64,000 nt of DNA from Saccharum officinarum (lineage: Eukaryota > Streptophyta > Magnoliopsida > Poales > Poaceae): assembly GCA_020631735.1 (NCBI GenBank), contig CM036158.1, positions 81,913,914 to 81,977,913 of the forward strand. Direction: 5' to 3'. Position 1 is the stretch's first letter; every line of letters starts with the position of its first letter. This document shows positions 48,401 through 58,696 of the stretch, in pieces. Both the position numbers and the translations under genes were made by a program. The notes below the pieces were generated by a model. The model did not search any database, had not been told where the DNA came from, and saw only the letters and a program-made list of their open reading frames with translations.

Positions 48401-49255
48401 CTAAGGAAGTGGCTCATGCTCTAATGTCTCATAAATCTTGGGCATGCCTTGGTTTGCTCGGAGCTCATCAATGGTTGCTTGGCACCTCTTGATAGTCTTC
48501 CCTTGTGCCTTCACCATCTCTTCTAGCTGCAGCTTCCTATCCATCATATCATAGACAAAGTTCACCATCACCCGAGGTAGTGGCTCTAGCTGCACTGGAT
48601 CTGTCATAGCCCATCCAAGTTCGGGGTGTGCACGAGGAAAGAAGCGATGAATGTCATGCTTCATAAGGTTAAAGCGAAGATAGCGGAGACCCATACATGC
48701 TTCAAAAGCAGCATCTTCAATGCTATCCTCTATAGTAGCTCGATGTCCCACGTGAGAGAACATCCTGTCCAGCTGATATGCTCCCTTGTCTTCCTTATGG
48801 GCAAAGATGCTTGCCCTTGCCTTCCAGTACGTGTCCTCCAGTGGATGAGTGTACTCCCAGCAGACGTACTCCACAGCTGGATGCCAATCAGCGAAGTAAG
48901 CAGTGAGCATCCCCACCAGGCGAAGATGAGAGACAGCATTCCCTCCATTCCTGTGGTAGATCCTCACAGTCCACCCCATTGGAGCAGGTGGCATATCTTC
49001 AGGAGCTTCATATGATGGAGGCGGGGGTTGTACTCCTCCATTAGCTTCCTCTTCATCATCTTCAATCTTGACGATTTCTGGATCTTCTTCAGACTCAGGC
49101 TCTTCCTGGGGAGGTGCTGGTGCTTGGACTGGTGTTACAGGAGTCTGCTCCTGTTCCTGAGGTTCTGGCTCTTGTGGCTCTTCAGTTGCATGCAGGGCAC
49201 GAGGTGGGTAGTATCCTCCAGAGCTAATGCGGGCAGTCTTACGGTCACGGGCCAT
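48401..49255 (-). CDS. Extra ORF upstream of gag in insertion 1 (284 aa)
   Basis: I do not recognise a named domain. From the N-terminus: MARDRKTARIS start, a Pro/Glu-rich acidic disordered part (about 25-95), a probable globular domain (about 95-235) with many aromatic residues (GWTVRIYHRNGG, WHPAVEYVCWEYTHPLEDTY), and a helical, likely coiled-coil C-terminus (about 235-268). It lies between the primer site and gag, same strand, and is fully open in an element whose gag-pol is also intact, which argues for selection. The start codon directly follows attctgtag, with a branch-point-like ctaac about 25 bases before, so it may be reached by splicing. Insertion 2 keeps the first codons of this ORF with ATG changed to ACG (56337). 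It could be an accessory protein in RNA handling or targeting (speculative). Confidence 0.7.
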   Translation of the reverse strand: MARDRKTARISSGGYYPPRALHATEEPQEPEPQEQEQTPVTPVQAPAPPQEEPESEEDPEIVKIEDDEEEANGGVQPPPPSYEAPEDMPPAPMGWTVRIYHRNGGNAVSHLRLVGMLTAYFADWHPAVEYVCWEYTHPLEDTYWKARASIFAHKEDKGAYQLDRMFSHVGHRATIEDSIEDAAFEACMGLRYLRFNLMKHDIHRFFPRAHPELGWAMTDPVQLEPLPRVMVNFVYDMMDRKLQLEEMVKAQGKTIKRCQATIDELRANQGMPKIYETLEHEPLP

Positions 49256-49386
49256 CTACAGAATTTTTAGATGAAGTTAGAATAGAGGCAAAATTTCGTA
49301 ATAGAATGTGACATAAGAAGCATAAAAATTTATCAAATAACAAGAGCAAGATAGTGAGCATAAAAATAGTGTAAAGATGATACTAA

Positions 49387-49441
49387 ATCGACCATTCCTA
49401 GCTAGGCTTGCGTCCTACAGTCAACAAGAGCTCTGATACCA
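49387..49441 (-). other. Primer-binding site and conserved leader of insertion 1
   Basis: Minus-strand tggtatcagagc (49430-49441), three bases from the LTR end, is an exact initiator-Met primer site. It is followed by tgactgtaggacgcaagcct, which also occurs just after the primer site of insertion 2 (56164-56183). Conservation of this leader suggests a packaging or translation signal. Confidence 0.8.
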
Positions 49442-49444
49442 ATT

Positions 49445-52188
49445 TGTCACACCCATTTATCGACCAAATGGAATGCATACCCTTATGTGCGCCCAGAGAT
49501 CAATCACACATAAGTTCACAAATTATAACAGAAGTATCATCACAAATGTTATTACATCACGATATTTAAACACATAGTCTTAACACAAACGTAGCGGAAG
49601 TATAAATAAAAATCTCTCGTGGTAGCTCCAGTCACAGGTACATTGACTGGTTGACAGCAAGACTAGTAATCTTCAGGGAAGTAGGCGTAGTAGTCACTAT
49701 TACCTCCATCTGTTACCCATCCGGGATTTTTATCCAAGTAAAAGAAATAAACAAGCGTAAGTACATCTCGTACTCAACAAGTGTAACATGGGGTTCATGA
49801 GGCTCAAAAAGGCATATTCATTGGTTTATCAGCATGTAGCTTTTAGTTAGCATGATTTTAGCATAACAATAGCATCAAAATGTCTCAATATAAACATTAA
49901 ACATATGATCCATGTGAAATGATTAATGAATAGCAAAAACATAATCATAAACAATTATTCAACTATTCCATAAGGGTCCAAGGCCACTCGTGACCGTGAG
50001 CACGGCTGTTATAACAGTTTTACACTCTGCAGAGGTTGTACACTTTCACTGTGAGTCGTGTTACCCAAATGCCCGGGTTAATTACTCCCAAAACACTACC
50101 AAGGTGAGCAGGCAGGGTAAACACTATGAAGTCTTTCGAAGGTTCGTCTAACAAGTTAGGGTCATTAGATTTCACTCGGCAAACAGATGTAGAGCCCCCC
50201 TTCCTGATGGCACAATAACACGCAGCCTATACACATGAGGACAGAGGCCGCACTATACCCGATTCGTCAAGCCATTCTTACGCCATAAAGGAATACCTCT
50301 AACAAGCTAGAAAAGGTCCTTCTATATGACTAAAGCCAGAGCCATATAGCCCCCACAGTTGTACTGTAAATCCCGGATTGTCGCTTATAGATGAGTCCTT
50401 ATGGAGAGCAATTAGAGCATCAAAAGTAACCCCATGCTCTAATCCCCTTTAAACATTAATCAAAATCATCTTTTAATGTTTGTTGCATATTCCTCTAATC
50501 AATTTACATGATCATAGTCCATGTTTAAGCACTAGCCACACTACTCAATGCAATATAATAGGTACCAAGGTAAAGGATCAATCGCTAAGTCATCCTTAAC
50601 AAGGAATAAATGCATAATGATATTATTTGCATAAGGTGAATAGGACAACAAGGATAATCCCATGCTATACTTGCCTTGCTCAAACTGGTCCTGAAGATCT
50701 TGCTCGTAGTAAGGCTCTTGATCTCCAACGAATTTCTCACCGTCTAAACTCGATCAACCAATATCAACAACACACATCCAGAGGCAATCATGCATAGACA
50801 AACAAGACTATAATTAGAACAATACACCAACAGTAAGAAAATAAGATAAAAAGTCTTTAAAATGAATCTACAACTCGCTAGGATCACACAGACGCGAAGA
50901 TCACGAAAATCGGAGCTAAAACGACAAAGTTATGAATTTCCAAAGATTTCCTATAGAAAAATAAATACTTTAATAAAAACTCGAAAATAAATTAATCCAA
51001 ACCTACTGTACAGTTGTATAATTACATAGAACTCGCAAATATGAATCTAACGCAATTTGAATGGACCAAATCGGAGTTAAAACGAAAATTCTACAACTAA
51101 AACAATCTGAATGGCAAAACTGTAAATATCAGAAAGCGTATTTTTCTTTTTCCGAAACGAATTACGTTTTCAATAAATCAAAACGTATTTTTCCAGATTA
51201 CGCTTTGGACCGCGGGTTACATACTTAAAAACTTCAGGGTTTCTTTTGCAAAATCACCAGCGAACCGGTATCTTCTATTTACAGCCGTTAGATCTAAAAC
51301 GAACGGTCCAGATTGGATCTGGGAAAACGGGCGGCGCTCCGGCCGGAATCGGGCCCGACGGCGAGCTTCCACGGCGGCGCCATCGCTGGAAAAAGCCAAA
51401 ACACGCTCCGGCCACTATTCGACGAAAGGGATACACCGGGAGGTAGCTGGAAGCAAGGCGAACTCACCCCAGGCAAGAACTAGGGCACGGGGTGGACGAG
51501 GACGGCGGCGTGCTTGCGGTGGCGGACGGTGGAGGCGGTGCTCGACGGTGGCGGCGCTAGGCGATTGCGGCTGCTCCAAAAGGGTTGGGATGGGGCGGAA
51601 TCATGCGGGGGCTCCGTTTTTATAGCCCGAAGGCACGCGGAAACAAGGAAAGGGAGGGATTCGAGATGGATTCAGTGACGGTAAACATGGAAAGGGAAGC
51701 CGGCGTTCGGCGTGGGGAAGAAGATGAAGGATGAGCCGCTGACGCGTGGGCCCCGGATGTCAGCGTCACGCCGGAAAGAAGGAAGGCACGCGCGCGCGAT
51801 GCTGGGCCAACAGGCCGCGACTTGGGCTCGGCCCAGGAGGAGGATGCGGGCGCGGGGAGGTAAGCGGGCCGCATGCTGAGCAGGCCGAGACGGCGGGCTG
51901 CGGCTAAGTTGGGCCAAAATCCAAATAAGCCGACTTTTCTTTTCTTTTTTTTCAATTTTTCAAAGCAAATTTTCACAAGATTTTCAAATCCAAATTTGAA
52001 TTTAAATCAAACCACTCATCTCAAAAATTTAAATGCAACAGCATGAGTGCACAAACATGTTTCTACTCTTATATTTGATTTTAAATTTATAAAAATTATT
52101 CTTATTCTAAATTTAAATGCTTCACAAAAAGAAATATAAAAATCATATTTTCCTATTTTTCTTCTTTTCAAATTTTTAGGGTGTTACA
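49445..52188 (-). repeat. Insertion 1, 5' LTR
   Basis: 2,744 bp. It starts tgtcacaccc and ends gggtgttaca on the plus strand. Followed by the target duplication cactt (52189-52193). It drives transcription leftwards into the extra ORF and gag-pol. Confidence 0.9.
51617..51624 (-). promoter_or_regulatory. TATA box in 5' LTR of insertion 1
   Basis: Minus-strand tataaaaa in gggctataaaaacggag. About 560 bases from the LTR start, so U3 is short and the transcribed R-U5 part is long, about 2.1 kb. Confidence 0.65.
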
Positions 52189-52800
52189 CACTTAGAATTT
52201 CAATCTGCAAATGGGCCAGCAATTGCCAAGAAATCTAAACTCAAATGCTGATGAATTAGTGCTCAGAGTGACCGAGATGATGAAGAGTAAGTTCGGTCTA
52301 AAGGCAAAAGGACAACCCTTTTCATACAAGTGTCCATATCTAGAATGGTATGATTTGGTGGTCCTTTCTACAAATTACAGGCTTCCAAAATTTACTAAAT
52401 TTACTAGTCAATATAGTATAAGCACGATAGAATATGTCAGTCGGTATCTTACTCAGTTGGGTGAAGCCTCTCTCGAAGAGACACACAGAGTTTGTTTCTT
52501 TTCTTTGTCCCTGTCAGGACCAGCTTTCACTTGGTTTTCATCATTAACAACCAATATTGCTAATTGGAGTGACCTTGAAAAGAAATTTTATACATATTTC
52601 TATACTAGGACAAGGGAAAGAAAGATCATAGATTTGACAAATATGAAGCAGAGAACTAATGAATCAAGTGTTGAGTTCCTTTAGAGATTTCAAGAAATAA
52701 GAAACTTGTGCTTTTTGTTGAACTTCACTGATGATCAATTAGCTACGTTGGTTGTTCAAGGAATGTTGCTAGGATAGAAAGAAAAGTTGCTTGGGCTAGA
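52189..52800 (+). pseudogene. Old Ty3/gypsy element, gag segment 2
   Basis: The frame 52211-52684 encodes a plant gypsy gag core: YLEWYDLVVLSTNYRLPKFT, then CFFSLSLSGPAFTWFSSL and 'KKFYTYFYTRTRERKIIDL', ending at a premature TAG (52682-52684). The same frame then continues with gag-like sequence (FQEIRNLCFLLNFTDDQLAT) and another stop before 52800. The left five bases, cactt, are the duplication of insertion 1. The right five, ctaga (52796-52800), are that of insertion 2. Several stops show it is long dead. Confidence 0.8.
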
Positions 52801-55800
52801 TGTAACACCCTGAAATTTTGAAGAAATGAAAAATAGGAAAAATATGATTTTTATATATTTTTGTGAGCATGCAAATTTAGGATAATAATAATTTTTATAA
52901 ATTTAAAATTTAATATAAGAGTAGAAACATGTTTGTGCACTCATGCTGTTGCATTTAAATTTTTGAGATGAGTGGTTTGATCAAATTCAAATTTGGATTT
53001 GAAAATCTTTTGAAAATTTGCTTTGAAAAATTAGAAAAAGAAAAAGAAAAGGAAAATCATTTTCTTTCGGTTTTCAGCCCAGCGCTCGTCTCGGCCTGCT
53101 AGCGGCGGCCCGTTTCTTTCCTCTCCCGCGCCCGCCTTCTCTCGCTTGGGCCGAGCCCAGCCGCGGCCAGCCGGCCCACTTCGCGCGCGCGCGGCCTTCT
53201 TTCGCACCGAGCCGCTGACGAGCCGGTCCCGCCTGTCAGCGTCTCCTTCCCCTTTCCTTCTCCTTCCTCCGGCACTTTCCAAAAATGGAAACCGTCGCCT
53301 TCCCCTTTCATCGGATTCGATCGACCGAATCCATCTTGAATCCCTCCCTTTCCTTGTTTCCTCGTGCCTCCGGGCTATAAAAATCGGACCCCTGTGCTAT
53401 TCCGCATCCAACCCATCCCTTTTGAGCCGTTTTGGTCGTCTCGTCGAGCCACCGCATGTGCCACCGCCGCCATACCCGCCACCGTGAGCTAAGCGCCATC
53501 TTCGGTCCCTCAATCGACCTCCCTCTTGTGCGTGGTAAGATCGCCGTGACTTGCTCGTGCTCCCTGTACTTTCTGCTTGTTGAATGGAGGCCAGGAGCGC
53601 CGTTTTCATCAAACGCCGGCGGGTTCGGCCGGTTCCGGCCATGGCACCACCGCACGGTCACCTTCTCCAGTGGAAGCGCCGCCGGTTCTCCCCAGATCCG
53701 ATCTGGACCGTTCATTTTAAATCGGACGGCCGTTATTTAAAGGTACCGGTTCGGCTGCCAAATTTGCTAAAGAGCCCCTGAAGTTTTTAAGTTCTTAACC
53801 CGCAGTCCAAAGCGTATTCCCGGTTTACGTTTTCTTTTCCGTAAAGCGTATTTTGATCGCGTAACTTCCGAAAATACGTTTTGATCTGTTGAAAGCGTAT
53901 TTCGTCTCGGTAATTGAAAAATACGTTTTCTGATATTTACAGTTTTGCCACTGAGTTTGTTTTAGTCATAAATTATCCGTTTTAACTCCGATTTGACCCG
54001 TTCAAATTGCGTTAGATTCGTATTTGCGAGCTCTACATGATGATAGAACTGTACAGTAGGTTTGAGATAATTTATTTTCGAGTTTATATTAAAGTAATTA
54101 TTTATCTATAGGAAATCTTAGAAAACTCATAACTTTTACGTTTTAAATCCAAATTTCGTGATCTTTATGTCTATGTGATCGTAGTAATGTGTAGAAGAGT
54201 TTTACAAACTTGTTATACTGTTAGTGTTACTGTTGGTTAGGTTTTCTATCTTTAAGTTCCGATGTGAGATTTAATCTATTACTTTAATAAAGTAGATTTT
54301 GTTTAAATCATATCTTCTAAGTTTTAGATCCGTTTTAGCTCATTCGAGTTGCGTTAGATTCATAGCAACGAGATCTACGCGTTAGTGACAGTATTTATCA
54401 TATTACTAATTCTGAAATTTTATGGTTTAAATCATATCTTGATTAATAATTATGCAACTGGGTTTTGTAAATAATATATGAATTGTTTTACTTTAGTTTT
54501 ATAATTTGAATCTAAATTTGACTTAATTCCATATATAGTATTTATAAAATATCTTATATATAAAACACATGAAACTAATAGTTTTATATTTTCTCCTATG
54601 AGCAAATCTTTCGGTAGATGTATCTTTTCAACCGTAGCTCTGAATAGTGTGCTTTTTGCGTCTGTGTGTTCGTAGTGATGCGTAGAATCGTGTTTCAAAC
54701 TCTTTTATTTATTTTTTGTATGATTGGTGTACTGTTCTAATATAGATCTATTGTTTGCTTCGTGTATGATTGCTCGATGTGTGTGTGATGATTTTTGATC
54801 AAGTCCAGTCGGTGAGATATACGAGGTTATCAAGAAGAAGAAGAAGAACGTTGAAGATTAAAGCTTACCGAAGGATCGGTGTTTAAGGCAAGTATAGCAT
54901 GGGATTATCCTTGTTTCCTATTCACCTTTAATATACTTAATTCATGTGCATGTGTCTACCTTGTTACCATTAAGGATATCCTAGCTTTTGTATCTTGTAC
55001 CTTGACACCCATGGGACATTGCATTGGGTAGTATTTATGCTAGTGCTCAAGATAAATAACCATGATCTGTAACTTGACTAATGGTATATGCAATAAACGT
55101 TTAAAAGATGCTTTATAAAAACATGGCTCAAGAGGGCTAGAGCATATTTGGTTATTTTTATGGTGCTCTAGTTTCTCTCCATAAGGACTTATCTGTAAGC
55201 GAACATCCGGGACTTACAGTACAACTGTGAGGGCTATATGGCTCTGGCTTTAGTCAAGTATGAGGACCTTTTCTAGCTTGTTAGAGGTATTCCTTCATGG
55301 CGTAAGAACGGCTTGACAAATCGGGTATAGTGCGGCCTCTATCCTTATGTGTATAGACTGCGTGTTATTGTGCCATTTGGAAGGGGGCTCTACATCTGTT
55401 TGCCGAGTGAATCTAATGGCCCTAACTTGTTAGACGAACCTTTGAAAGGCTTCATAGTGAACCCTGCCGACCTTCCTTGGAAGTGGGTCAAGAGATTAGC
55501 TACCTCGGGCGAAAGGGTAAATCACGACTCACAGTGAAAGTGTACAACCTCTGCAGAGTGTAAAACTGTTATAACAGCCGTGCTCACGGTCACGAGTGGC
55601 CTTGGACCCTTACAGAATAAATGATGAACGCTGATGATAATGATAATACTGATGATATTGATGCTCACTAATGATTATTGTTTCTTGCTATACATTATTC
55701 TTGTTTACATGATCATGAGGTTATTTGGGTTTTTGGTAAACTTGTTGCTACTCAATTGCTAAAAGATGACTCATTAAAAGCTATTGCAGTAAAACCGTGT

Positions 55801-56145
55801 CAAACTTTTTGAGCTTCATGAACCCCATGTTATATTTGTTGAGTTCGACATGGACTCACTCTTGCTATTTCCCCACATCTCAGGAAGGGTACCATACTGT
55901 TAGATTCTGGAATTGTTAGGCTTGTGATCAACCAGTTAGTTTGATCCTGGAGTGAAGGTTGCACCCGGTGTTCGGAGTTGTCTTTCCGCTGTGTTGCTCT
56001 TTAAGGTATATTTTATACTATTGTGTTATGTATATTAAGCATTTGTCTTTTGATATTACACTTATCTGTAGCTATATGTGAGATTTGTCTTCATTATTTC
56101 ACATATGGTGTATGTCTGGTTTTGTCCTTAAAACCGGGTGTGACA
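52801..56145 (+). repeat. Insertion 2, 5' LTR (3,345 bp)
   Basis: From tgtaacaccctgaaattt to ccgggtgtgaca. Its first 250 bases align with the minus-strand start of the insertion 1 LTR (shared gtagaaacatgtttgtgcac and 'catgctgttgcatttaaatt'), followed by a similar GC-rich island with a TATA box. Confidence 0.9.
53376..53383 (+). promoter_or_regulatory. TATA box in 5' LTR of insertion 2
   Basis: tataaaaa in cgggctataaaaatcgg, the same context as in insertion 1. The copy in the 3' LTR is at 60851-60858. Confidence 0.65.
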
Positions 56146-56148
56146 GAG

Positions 56149-56190
56149 TGGTATCAGAGCAATGCTGACTGTAGGACGCAAGCCTAGTTA
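56149..56190 (+). other. Primer-binding site and conserved leader of insertion 2
   Basis: tggtatcagagc (56149-56160) is an exact initiator-Met primer site, followed by tgactgtaggacgcaagcct (56164-56183), shared with insertion 1. Confidence 0.8.
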
Positions 56191-56336
56191 GAACTGGACG
56201 TTTAGCATGTTCTCATTGTTGCCTATTTCTTGCTTCGCTTTAACTTTGTTATTTTCTCAAGGTTATGCTTAATTCTATCCCCGTTCTGTTATAAAAACCT
56301 TGTCTCTATTTTGAATCTGTTCTCCTTGTCTATTAG

Positions 56337-57079
56337 ACGGCTCGTGACGAGAAGACTGTGGATTTCAGGGTTAAGAGGACTGAATTGTGTCGCTCTTGCT
56401 CACTTTTGACAAGAAATCATTAGCGATGCAAAACCAATTACTAGAAGAAATGGCTCAACATGGGAATTCTCAACGATGCTTATCTCAAGGTCAAGCCAAC
56501 ATATCCAAGGGGTCAGAGAAGATACAAGTAGCAGAAGTTTGGAAGAATATGAAATCCAATAAAGATGTTGATAGTAAGGCATTTGGAGAGCAGGAACAAT
56601 GTCACTGCTGTAAGCATTATGGTTTTCCCTGCCTTCGAAACGAGTCTAATAAGGGAAAAGTCAAGGTGGATCCAAATTTTGAGAACAACATGGACAAGAA
56701 GAGAAAGGCAATCTCATTAGAACCACTAGTGGAAAGCAATGAGCAAGCGAGTTCTACTACATTGTCACATGCAGCCCTGATCCCCTGTCAAACAAATCCA
56801 AACCCTGAAGAGTTAGAAGCCCCTCCCGCTAAAACTACTCCCCATGAAGTAGTCATAGATGGGTGGACAATTACTTATAAGGAGTATCAACCTCGAAAGG
56901 CCAAACAAGCTAAGAAACAAGCCAAAGGGACGAAGTTGAATTTTTATGGCCAGCAAGATAGCAGCATACCAAACAACAGTTCCTTGGAGTATGACATCAC
57001 AAAAGATCCAGCTAAGAGAAAGTGTTATCATTGCCAGCAGGAAGGACATTATATCAAATCTTGCCCACAGAAGAATTAA
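56337..57079 (+). CDS. Zinc-knuckle gag-like ORF of insertion 2 (230 aa from 56387)
   Basis: The open frame with Met at 56387 gives 230 residues. The N-terminal part is helical and rich in Gln, Lys and Glu, and has an extra CHCCKHYGFPC cluster (about residues 72-82). A typical nucleocapsid knuckle, CYHCQQEGHYIKSC, lies near the C-terminus, consistent with RNA binding. The gag core domain seen in insertion 1 is absent. At 56337, just after tctattag, the sequence acggctcgtgacgagaagac matches the start of the extra ORF of insertion 1 with ATG changed to ACG, in another frame. The ORF ends at TAA (57077-57079), and the same frame continues into the protease-like ORF. Confidence 0.75.
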
Positions 57080-57118
57080 CCACAGCGAGACCCAGGACAG
57101 GATGTCCAAAAGGAGCAT

Positions 57119-57607
57119 GTGCAGGGAAATAAATTAAAAAGAAATTACATCCATGGAAGGTTGAAACATGTGGATATTTCCACCATTCCTGGAGCTAAGG
57201 AGGTCGTGTTTGGATCAATTCCAGTAAGTTCAGGAAATGCCAAGGTTTTGTTTGACCCCAGTGCCTCACATTCGTTCATGTCTAGACAATATGCAAAAGA
57301 TCATAACATACTTATGCTTCCAAGGGGGAAAACAGTGATGATTAAAACTCCAAGAGGTGAAATAAAGGCAGACCGTGTATGCCCAAAAGTTAGTTTGGAC
57401 ATAAAGGGGGTAAATTTTAAGGTAAACCTCAATGTTTTGGAATTAATGGGCATTGATGTTATCCTTGGAATAGACTGGTTATCTACTTGTAAAGGAGTGA
57501 TTGAGTATGCCCAATGTTCAGTGTTTCTAACTACACTTTCAGGAGAAAGGATTAAGTATGAGGGTATTAAATCTATACCTAAGGGATGCCAGGTTGACCC
57601 ATCTTAG
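57119..57607 (+). CDS. Retropepsin-like ORF 1 of insertion 2 (162 aa)
   Basis: Retropepsins cut gag-pol polyproteins. This ORF has the retropepsin layout: a strand-rich N-part (NYIHGRLKHVD), the active-site loop VLFDPSASHSFMS, the mid segment 'VCPKVSLDIKGVNFKVNL' and the hydrophobic-glycine motif 'GIDVILGIDWL'. The catalytic triad normally reads Asp-Ser/Thr-Gly, but here it is Asp-Pro-Ser, so the conserved glycine is replaced. It is in the same frame as the zinc-knuckle ORF, separated by one TAA. No reverse transcriptase follows. It ends at TAG, 57605-57607. Confidence 0.8.
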   Translation: MQGNKLKRNYIHGRLKHVDISTIPGAKEVVFGSIPVSSGNAKVLFDPSASHSFMSRQYAKDHNILMLPRGKTVMIKTPRGEIKADRVCPKVSLDIKGVNFKVNLNVLELMGIDVILGIDWLSTCKGVIEYAQCSVFLTTLSGERIKYEGIKSIPKGCQVDPS

Positions 57608-58696
57608 GGTATGAGTTATAAGAATGGTAGATGCAGAGATTCAGATGTCCATATGAAGCAATAAGGAATGTAAGAGATGTTATCTACTCTGGATACTGCT
57701 ACAATCACACCATGTTTAAGGAATAGGAGTTATGTCCCGTGTAATAAAACCGTTAGTAGCCAAGTTGAGTCGTCTTAATGTGTGGCTAATGAACATTTAA
57801 GTGTTTAGTTGTTTTGTGCTTATGTTTATGCTTGAGTTGGAATTTTGTAATGAGTGGAATGATCTCGTGGGTTTTGACCATGATTTCATTTAGTTTATAT
57901 GTATAAGGTATAAGGATTAATGAAATAAATAGCTGGGTTTTGGTTATCTCCTGTTTTCTATATCTAGTCTTTCGGAGCAGCCTGCACTCTTCGGCTTATA
58001 ACTCTAATTTTGGATGATAAAAAAAAATCATGAGAAAATTCTGGACAATAGTAGACATCAATATCTTTCTCTGAGCGCAAGAATCGGCTCGATATCTATT
58101 TTGGTTATGGAGATACGAAAATCACAAGACAATACATCTGTGCTGTTTGGAAATTCAGAATAGTTTCTGTTGTGCACTGTTTTTGACCAAGTTAACTGCA
58201 GAATTTGGAAAAGTGTTCTATAAGGAACTCGTGGGAAATTTTATAAGCTTTCCATCGGTGTAAACTACAGCTTCATTGGATTAACAGAATGAGAGTTACA
58301 GCTGCTTTACTGCACTGCTGATTTTCTGCTCGTGAGAAATTTCAGATTTCTTGTTCTTACCTATACACAAGAGTATCATTGGGATGTCAGAACACTTTTA
58401 TGCTAAGTAGCTCATCTAGAAGAAAGGTTCAAAGTTACCTTATTTAGTGTCTCTTATTTTAAGGGGGGTAGCCAATGTAAAGAAGGATTATTAAGATTGA
58501 ACTCTTTAGTTAGAAGTATTGGTTAGTCTCCATGATTGAGTTGCCACTCTTGAGCAAAAATGTTCTGTGAACAAGGTTGATAATTTTGGATCCATGGAGA
58601 CAAGAGTTGTCCTTTTGGATAGTTCATGAGTATGATCATCTATACTTGCTCGTGTTGCTGATGATGGTCACTTGATGACAGGAAGTGTAGTGTCTC
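57608..58696 (+). other. Spacer between the two protease-like ORFs, intron-like
   Basis: About 1.09 kb without a convincing ORF. The part 58030-58330 carries 'ttctggacaatagtag', 'agtttctgttgtgc', 'cagaatttgga' and 'ttttataagctttccatcgg', the same ordered phrases as the spacer between the extra ORF and gag-pol in insertion 1. A gggggg purine run (58460-58470) resembles an internal purine tract. An acceptor-like cttgatgacag lies at 58670-58680. Confidence 0.45.

Larger units (their letters stand above)
40505..52188 (-). mobile_element. Tekay-like Ty3/gypsy chromovirus, complete (insertion 1)
   Basis: An 11.7-kb element with two LTRs (40505-43242 and 49445-52188), a primer-binding site and purine tract in the right places, an uninterrupted gag-pol with a C-terminal chromodomain, and an extra ORF upstream of gag. 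Target duplication CACTT lies on both sides. LTR tips on the minus strand are TGTAACACC…TGTGACA. With no frameshift in the polyprotein it looks autonomous or only recently silenced. Assignment to Tekay rests on the chromodomain and LTR ends (inference). Confidence 0.92.
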
